Of a stretch of DNA of 64,000 nucleotides, positions 55,956 to 64,000 are shown piece after piece; the stretch's first letter is position 1; each line of letters opens with the position of its first letter. The translations under genes and the position numbers were made by a program. Source of the DNA: Anadara kagoshimensis (taxonomy: Eukaryota > Mollusca > Bivalvia > Arcoida > Arcidae); NCBI GenBank assembly GCA_021292105.1, contig CM037863.1, positions 9,426,085 through 9,490,084 on the forward strand, in the 5' to 3' direction. The notes beneath the pieces were generated by a model. The model saw only the letters and a list, made by a program, of their open reading frames with translations. It did not search any database and was not told the origin of the DNA.

Positions 55956-56859
55956 GTTTTTTAATGAGAAAATAACCTTTACCAAAATCATGGCATTCAT
56001 TGCTGAATTGTAATTTAAAATATAAATCACGTTGCACTACAAGATGTACATGTAGGCCATACAGTTTAAAGTGGGTGACTGTATGCACTTGCAATGGGAC
56101 CGTTGAACCGTTGATTGGTTGAACCCTTTGAATGATAATGCCACAGATAGTGATATTGATGAATGAAAAGAAATCGTTAGATGTGACTGATATATTCCAG
56201 AGATTCTCGTGACTATGCTTTGCCGATTACAGTACTTGCAGTACTTTGATTTTAAACTTTTAATAAATTTCAAATTATCAGCTGGGTTTAAACAATATAT
56301 TTGTTTTAATAACAGTCATGTATTTACAAAAGAATTATATTTTAGCTTTTGATTCATGCTTTGATGCTGAATGTATACTTTATTTTATTCTATCTTGAAG
56401 CTTGTATCAGAATTTTGAAAAATAAGATTGAAATATTTAAATTTTAGCCTAAACAGTCTCAATTAGCTTCCTAGTCAATGTTAAAATACATGAAATGAGA
56501 ACAGATTTTATTGATTTATTTAAATCTCAGAAAGTATATATTTGGACAGCTATAAACTAATAAAGATTAATTTTTGCGGAAAAAAACACTTTCTGACCTT
56601 TGACCTTTTATCTACTAAACCAAGGGTCGATCAGCTTGGCAACAGGTTGATTCTTGACCCCTAACCTATGATAATATATGACAGCTATGTTGCCAGCTTT
56701 GAACACTCATGTCCCCCTATTGTGAAGTTTCAATTTTTTTTCCACCAGACTATAAGTATTTTCTGATGTTCACGATTATTCTCGGACAGTTAAGTGTGTG
56801 ACTGAATGTGATTTAAAAACAGTTTTAATGAGAAAATATTGCATGATAGTTTATTTTCC

Positions 56860-57075
56860 TGTACTTGTTTGGGACACTTTGACCTAAAGCATCAATCTAA
56901 GCAAATGTCATCACACAATAAATTATACATATGTTGAAAGTAAAGGTTCTGGCATGGTGAAGCTTTCATTTTATTGACAATTATAAATCCAAGTTAATAT
57001 ATAAAGTATAAATTTTTGAAATGACATATTGTAACACCTCATATGGGCATTGTCACTATAGAATAGAAACTTATC
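56860..57075 (+). repeat. Highly diverged 182-bp satellite monomer in the spacer
   Basis: In satellite order: ttgggacactttgacctaaa, gcatcaatctaagcaaatgt, aaagtaaaggttctggcatg, gtgaagctttcatttt, gggcattgtcactata. The sense is that of the diverged array. Similarity is low but the block order is kept. Confidence 0.55.
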
Positions 57076-57339
57076 TAGAGCACATTTTTGAAAATCAACG
57101 AAATAGAACTGAGATCCTCAGAACATATGTTCCGAAAGTAACATATCAAAATTTGATATAACCGAAAGGCAAGGGCGGGCTCTGGGCCCCTAAAAATGGG
57201 CAATGTCACTACAGAGAATCAAAGACAAATAATAGGGACAATTGTTCCGAAAGTAATTAAATAGATTGATATCAGAATACGGGTTTTTATAGAACAAAAG
57301 AAAAATGACACAGCAAATCGAAAGTTAAGAATAAATATA

Positions 57340-57440
57340 TTTGTATTTTTGTCCATAGTTTCGTATTTTTGTCACAAGTTCGTATTTTTGTCCACAAGTT
57401 CGTACATCTGTCCACAGTTTCGGATTTTCGTCCACGGTCT
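57340..57440. repeat. Short ~20-bp tandem repeat, five units
   Basis: Degenerate units of gtttcgtatttttgtccaca over 57340-57440. They lie ~210 bp before the homogeneous satellite array. Confidence 0.75.
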
Positions 57441-57651
57441 AACCACAAAATTACTAAACAAAAATGTCTACGACAACTTACATGGGGCTATCACTTTCAT
57501 CATTTGTATTTTAAAGAAATACATCTTAAATACAATAAAATAATATCTTAAATATAGCAAAATTGCAGATTCAACTATCACTTTTCAATACACGAGAAAT
57601 ACGAAACTAAATGAACATTTTCGCGGTCTATTTCGAAACTCTAAAATGATT

Positions 57652-60600
57652 ATATTGAAGCTTTAAGCCAATGTGTTCCGAGGCACTGGGGGTAACCATA
57701 CTTGGTAGTGACATTGCCTAAGCATAGTAGTACAAAATGATATTTCGAAATTCCGAGCACAGTGAAAGCTTCACTTTGCTCAGGCTCTTTATTTTCCGTC
57801 TATAGGAAATACACTGTATAATGGTATGGGCTTACATTGAAGCTTTAAGCCAATGTGTTCCGAGGCACTGGGGGTAACCATACTTGGTAGTGACATTGCC
57901 TAAGCATAGTAGTACAAAATGATATTTCGAAATTCCGAGCACAGTGAAAGCTTCACTTTGCTCAGGCTCTTTATTTTCCGTCTATAGGAAATACACTGTA
58001 TAATGGTATGGGCTTACATTGAAGCTTTAAGCCAATGTGTTCCGAGGCACTGGGGGTAACCATACTTGGTAGTGACATTGCCTAAGCATAGTAGTACAAA
58101 ATGATATTTCGAAATTCCGAGCACAGTGAAAGCTTCACTTTGCTCAGGCTCTTTATTTTCCGTCTATAGGAAATACACTGTATAATGGTATGGGCTTACA
58201 TTGAAGCTTTAAGCCAATGTGTTCCGAGGCACTGGGGGTAACCATACTTGGTAGTGACATTGCCTAAGCATAGTAGTACAAAATGATATTTCGAAATTCC
58301 GAGCACAGTGAAAGCTTCACTTTGCTCAGGCTCTTTATTTTCCGTCTATAGGAAATACACTGTATAATGGTATGGGCTTACATTGAAGCTTTAAGCCAAT
58401 GTGTTCCGAGGCACTGGGGGTAACCATACTTGGTAGTGACATTGCCTAAGCATAGTAGTACAAAATGATATTTCGAAATTCCGAGCACAGTGAAAGCTTC
58501 ACTTTGCTCAGGCTCTTTATTTTCCGTCTATAGGAAATACACTGTATAATGGTATGGGCTTACATTGAAGCTTTAAGCCAATGTGTTCCGAGGCACTGGG
58601 GGTAACCATACTTGGTAGTGACATTGCCTAAGCATAGTAGTACAAAATGATATTTCGAAATTCCGAGCACAGTGAAAGCTTCACTTTGCTCAGGCTCTTT
58701 ATTTTCCGTCTATAGGAAATACACTGTATAATGGTATGGGCTTACATTGAAGCTTTAAGCCAATGTGTTCCGAGGCACTGGGGGTAACCATACTTGGTAG
58801 TGACATTGCCTAAGCATAGTAGTACAAAATGATATTTCGAAATTCCGAGCACAGTGAAAGCTTCACTTTGCTCAGGCTCTTTATTTTCCGTCTATAGGAA
58901 ATACACTGTATAATGGTATGGGCTTACATTGAAGCTTTAAGCCAATGTGTTCCGAGGCACTGGGGGTAACCATACTTGGTAGTGACATTGCCTAAGCATA
59001 GTAGTACAAAATGATATTTCGAAATTCCGAGCACAGTGAAAGCTTCACTTTGCTCAGGCTCTTTATTTTCCGTCTATAGGAAATACACTGTATAATGGTA
59101 TGGGCTTACATTGAAGCTTTAAGCCAATGTGTTCCGAGGCACTGGGGGTAACCATACTTGGTAGTGACATTGCCTAAGCATAGTAGTACAAAATGATATT
59201 TCGAAATTCCGAGCACAGTGAAAGCTTCACTTTGCTCAGGCTCTTTATTTTCCGTCTATAGGAAATACACTGTATAATGGTATGGGCTTACATTGAAGCT
59301 TTAAGCCAATGTGTTCCGAGGCACTGGGGGTAACCATACTTGGTAGTGACATTGCCTAAGCATAGTAGTACAAAATGATATTTCGAAATTCCGAGCACAG
59401 TGAAAGCTTCACTTTGCTCAGGCTCTTTATTTTCCGTCTATAGGAAATACACTGTATAATGGTATGGGCTTACATTGAAGCTTTAAGCCAATGTGTTCCG
59501 AGGCACTGGGGGTAACCATACTTGGTAGTGACATTGCCTAAGCATAGTAGTACAAAATGATATTTCGAAATTCCGAGCACAGTGAAAGCTTCACTTTGCT
59601 CAGGCTCTTTATTTTCCGTCTATAGGAAATACACTGTATAATGGTATGGGCTTACATTGAAGCTTTAAGCCAATGTGTTCCGAGGCACTGGGGGTAACCA
59701 TACTTGGTAGTGACATTGCCTAAGCATAGTAGTACAAAATGATATTTCGAAATTCCGAGCACAGTGAAAGCTTCACTTTGCTCAGGCTCTTTATTTTCCG
59801 TCTATAGGAAATACACTGTATAATGGTATGGGCTTACATTGAAGCTTTAAGCCAATGTGTTCCGAGGCACTGGGGGTAACCATACTTGGTAGTGACATTG
59901 CCTAAGCATAGTAGTACAAAATGATATTTCGAAATTCCGAGCACAGTGAAAGCTTCACTTTGCTCAGGCTCTTTATTTTCCGTCTATAGGAAATACACTG
60001 TATAATGGTATGGGCTTACATTGAAGCTTTAAGCCAATGTGTTCCGAGGCACTGGGGGTAACCATACTTGGTAGTGACATTGCCTAAGCATAGTAGTACA
60101 AAATGATATTTCGAAATTCCGAGCACAGTGAAAGCTTCACTTTGCTCAGGCTCTTTATTTTCCGTCTATAGGAAATACACTGTATAATGGTATGGGCTTA
60201 CATTGAAGCTTTAAGCCAATGTGTTCCGAGGCACTGGGGGTAACCATACTTGGTAGTGACATTGCCTAAGCATAGTAGTACAAAATGATATTTCGAAATT
60301 CCGAGCACAGTGAAAGCTTCACTTTGCTCAGGCTCTTTATTTTCCGTCTATAGGAAATACACTGTATAATGGTATGGGCTTACATTGAAGCTTTAAGCCA
60401 ATGTGTTCCGAGGCACTGGGGGTAACCATACTTGGTAGTGACATTGCCTAAGCATAGTAGTACAAAATGATATTTCGAAATTCCGAGCACAGTGAAAGCT
60501 TCACTTTGCTCAGGCTCTTTATTTTCCGTCTATAGGAAATACACTGTATAATGGTATGGGCTTACATTGAAGCTTTAAGCCAATGTGTTCCGAGGCACTG

Positions 60601-63600
60601 GGGGTAACCATACTTGGTAGTGACATTGCCTAAGCATAGTAGTACAAAATGATATTTCGAAATTCCGAGCACAGTGAAAGCTTCACTTTGCTCAGGCTCT
60701 TTATTTTCCGTCTATAGGAAATACACTGTATAATGGTATGGGCTTACATTGAAGCTTTAAGCCAATGTGTTCCGAGGCACTGGGGGTAACCATACTTGGT
60801 AGTGACATTGCCTAAGCATAGTAGTACAAAATGATATTTCGAAATTCCGAGCACAGTGAAAGCTTCACTTTGCTCAGGCTCTTTATTTTCCGTCTATAGG
60901 AAATACACTGTATAATGGTATGGGCTTACATTGAAGCTTTAAGCCAATGTGTTCCGAGGCACTGGGGGTAACCATACTTGGTAGTGACATTGCCTAAGCA
61001 TAGTAGTACAAAATGATATTTCGAAATTCCGAGCACAGTGAAAGCTTCACTTTGCTCAGGCTCTTTATTTTCCGTCTATAGGAAATACACTGTATAATGG
61101 TATGGGCTTACATTGAAGCTTTAAGCCAATGTGTTCCGAGGCACTGGGGGTAACCATACTTGGTAGTGACATTGCCTAAGCATAGTAGTACAAAATGATA
61201 TTTCGAAATTCCGAGCACAGTGAAAGCTTCACTTTGCTCAGGCTCTTTATTTTCCGTCTATAGGAAATACACTGTATAATGGTATGGGCTTACATTGAAG
61301 CTTTAAGCCAATGTGTTCCGAGGCACTGGGGGTAACCATACTTGGTAGTGACATTGCCTAAGCATAGTAGTACAAAATGATATTTCGAAATTCCGAGCAC
61401 AGTGAAAGCTTCACTTTGCTCAGGCTCTTTATTTTCCGTCTATAGGAAATACACTGTATAATGGTATGGGCTTACATTGAAGCTTTAAGCCAATGTGTTC
61501 CGAGGCACTGGGGGTAACCATACTTGGTAGTGACATTGCCTAAGCATAGTAGTACAAAATGATATTTCGAAATTCCGAGCACAGTGAAAGCTTCACTTTG
61601 CTCAGGCTCTTTATTTTCCGTCTATAGGAAATACACTGTATAATGGTATGGGCTTACATTGAAGCTTTAAGCCAATGTGTTCCGAGGCACTGGGGGTAAC
61701 CATACTTGGTAGTGACATTGCCTAAGCATAGTAGTACAAAATGATATTTCGAAATTCCGAGCACAGTGAAAGCTTCACTTTGCTCAGGCTCTTTATTTTC
61801 CGTCTATAGGAAATACACTGTATAATGGTATGGGCTTACATTGAAGCTTTAAGCCAATGTGTTCCGAGGCACTGGGGGTAACCATACTTGGTAGTGACAT
61901 TGCCTAAGCATAGTAGTACAAAATGATATTTCGAAATTCCGAGCACAGTGAAAGCTTCACTTTGCTCAGGCTCTTTATTTTCCGTCTATAGGAAATACAC
62001 TGTATAATGGTATGGGCTTACATTGAAGCTTTAAGCCAATGTGTTCCGAGGCACTGGGGGTAACCATACTTGGTAGTGACATTGCCTAAGCATAGTAGTA
62101 CAAAATGATATTTCGAAATTCCGAGCACAGTGAAAGCTTCACTTTGCTCAGGCTCTTTATTTTCCGTCTATAGGAAATACACTGTATAATGGTATGGGCT
62201 TACATTGAAGCTTTAAGCCAATGTGTTCCGAGGCACTGGGGGTAACCATACTTGGTAGTGACATTGCCTAAGCATAGTAGTACAAAATGATATTTCGAAA
62301 TTCCGAGCACAGTGAAAGCTTCACTTTGCTCAGGCTCTTTATTTTCCGTCTATAGGAAATACACTGTATAATGGTATGGGCTTACATTGAAGCTTTAAGC
62401 CAATGTGTTCCGAGGCACTGGGGGTAACCATACTTGGTAGTGACATTGCCTAAGCATAGTAGTACAAAATGATATTTCGAAATTCCGAGCACAGTGAAAG
62501 CTTCACTTTGCTCAGGCTCTTTATTTTCCGTCTATAGGAAATACACTGTATAATGGTATGGGCTTACATTGAAGCTTTAAGCCAATGTGTTCCGAGGCAC
62601 TGGGGGTAACCATACTTGGTAGTGACATTGCCTAAGCATAGTAGTACAAAATGATATTTCGAAATTCCGAGCACAGTGAAAGCTTCACTTTGCTCAGGCT
62701 CTTTATTTTCCGTCTATAGGAAATACACTGTATAATGGTATGGGCTTACATTGAAGCTTTAAGCCAATGTGTTCCGAGGCACTGGGGGTAACCATACTTG
62801 GTAGTGACATTGCCTAAGCATAGTAGTACAAAATGATATTTCGAAATTCCGAGCACAGTGAAAGCTTCACTTTGCTCAGGCTCTTTATTTTCCGTCTATA
62901 GGAAATACACTGTATAATGGTATGGGCTTACATTGAAGCTTTAAGCCAATGTGTTCCGAGGCACTGGGGGTAACCATACTTGGTAGTGACATTGCCTAAG
63001 CATAGTAGTACAAAATGATATTTCGAAATTCCGAGCACAGTGAAAGCTTCACTTTGCTCAGGCTCTTTATTTTCCGTCTATAGGAAATACACTGTATAAT
63101 GGTATGGGCTTACATTGAAGCTTTAAGCCAATGTGTTCCGAGGCACTGGGGGTAACCATACTTGGTAGTGACATTGCCTAAGCATAGTAGTACAAAATGA
63201 TATTTCGAAATTCCGAGCACAGTGAAAGCTTCACTTTGCTCAGGCTCTTTATTTTCCGTCTATAGGAAATACACTGTATAATGGTATGGGCTTACATTGA
63301 AGCTTTAAGCCAATGTGTTCCGAGGCACTGGGGGTAACCATACTTGGTAGTGACATTGCCTAAGCATAGTAGTACAAAATGATATTTCGAAATTCCGAGC
63401 ACAGTGAAAGCTTCACTTTGCTCAGGCTCTTTATTTTCCGTCTATAGGAAATACACTGTATAATGGTATGGGCTTACATTGAAGCTTTAAGCCAATGTGT
63501 TCCGAGGCACTGGGGGTAACCATACTTGGTAGTGACATTGCCTAAGCATAGTAGTACAAAATGATATTTCGAAATTCCGAGCACAGTGAAAGCTTCACTT

Positions 63601-64000
63601 TGCTCAGGCTCTTTATTTTCCGTCTATAGGAAATACACTGTATAATGGTATGGGCTTACATTGAAGCTTTAAGCCAATGTGTTCCGAGGCACTGGGGGTA
63701 ACCATACTTGGTAGTGACATTGCCTAAGCATAGTAGTACAAAATGATATTTCGAAATTCCGAGCACAGTGAAAGCTTCACTTTGCTCAGGCTCTTTATTT
63801 TCCGTCTATAGGAAATACACTGTATAATGGTATGGGCTTACATTGAAGCTTTAAGCCAATGTGTTCCGAGGCACTGGGGGTAACCATACTTGGTAGTGAC
63901 ATTGCCTAAGCATAGTAGTACAAAATGATATTTCGAAATTCCGAGCACAGTGAAAGCTTCACTTTGCTCAGGCTCTTTATTTTCCGTCTATAGGAAATAC
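57652..64000 (-). repeat. 182-bp satellite, homogeneous inverted array (~35 monomers, open at window end)
   Basis: The phrase agctttaagccaatgtgttc recurs exactly every 182 bp (57659, 57841, 58023 and on). I saw no substitution or indel between monomers across about 34.9 copies. The sense is opposite to the 48.4-53.3 kb array. The monomer is the inverse of that array's consensus, with variants aaagagcctg and gaaatatcatt. No open frame survives. Confidence 0.97.

Noticed and set aside
57652-64000. CRISPR-like regular repeat array
   Set aside because: Repeats are directly adjacent with no unique spacers; it is a eukaryotic satellite.

Overview
The window looks like bivalve-mollusc nuclear DNA. 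It is AT-rich, has intron-containing genes, a cluster of RING/B-box (TRIM-like) genes whose coding part is uninterrupted, cadherin exons, tRNA-derived SINEs, many short dispersed repeats of the kind common in bivalves, and long satellite arrays. No bacterial, viral or organellar gene was recognised. The species call is an inference from gene and repeat style.

Layout. 0-3.3 kb: a possible Helitron-like element carrying a 145-bp tandem core, then an array of a ~49-bp unit. 3.5-5.7 kb (minus): TRIM-like gene 1. 9.0-17.0 kb (plus): the 3' part of a cadherin-type membrane protein gene; seven exons join in frame to a stop, and a decayed array of its own splice acceptor and exon start lies just upstream. 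21.7-27.0 kb (plus): TRIM-like genes 2 and 3; gene 2 has lost two RING zinc ligands. 32.2-40.1 kb (minus): a C2H2 zinc-finger transcription factor gene whose fingers are intact but whose 5' exons need several one-base frame corrections. 40-48 kb: repeats only. 48.4-53.3 kb: a diverged array of a 182-bp satellite. 53.3-57.6 kb: a spacer with a decayed mobile-element gene and a SINE. 57.65-64.0 kb: the same satellite inverted and apparently perfectly homogeneous, running off the window.

The genes do not form an operon-like unit. The three TRIM-like genes are a local paralogue family: each has a single coding exon with a splice acceptor just upstream of the ATG, then RING, two B-boxes, coiled coil and an NHL-like C-terminal propeller. 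Such families are often linked to ubiquitin signalling and innate defence in bivalves; nothing here proves that role.

Most intergenic and intronic space belongs to a few repeat families named here: DR1 (~255 bp, about 21 copies), SINE-1 and SINE-2 (tRNA-like heads), DR3 (~230 bp), DR5 (~65 bp), and MITE-like elements A to D. The most notable observations are the inverted pair of satellite arrays with very different homogeneity, the amplification of the DR1 tail into a satellite with a 440-bp higher-order period, the decayed exon array before the cadherin gene, the degenerate RING, and repeats that lie at a stop codon/poly(A) signal and at splice donors.
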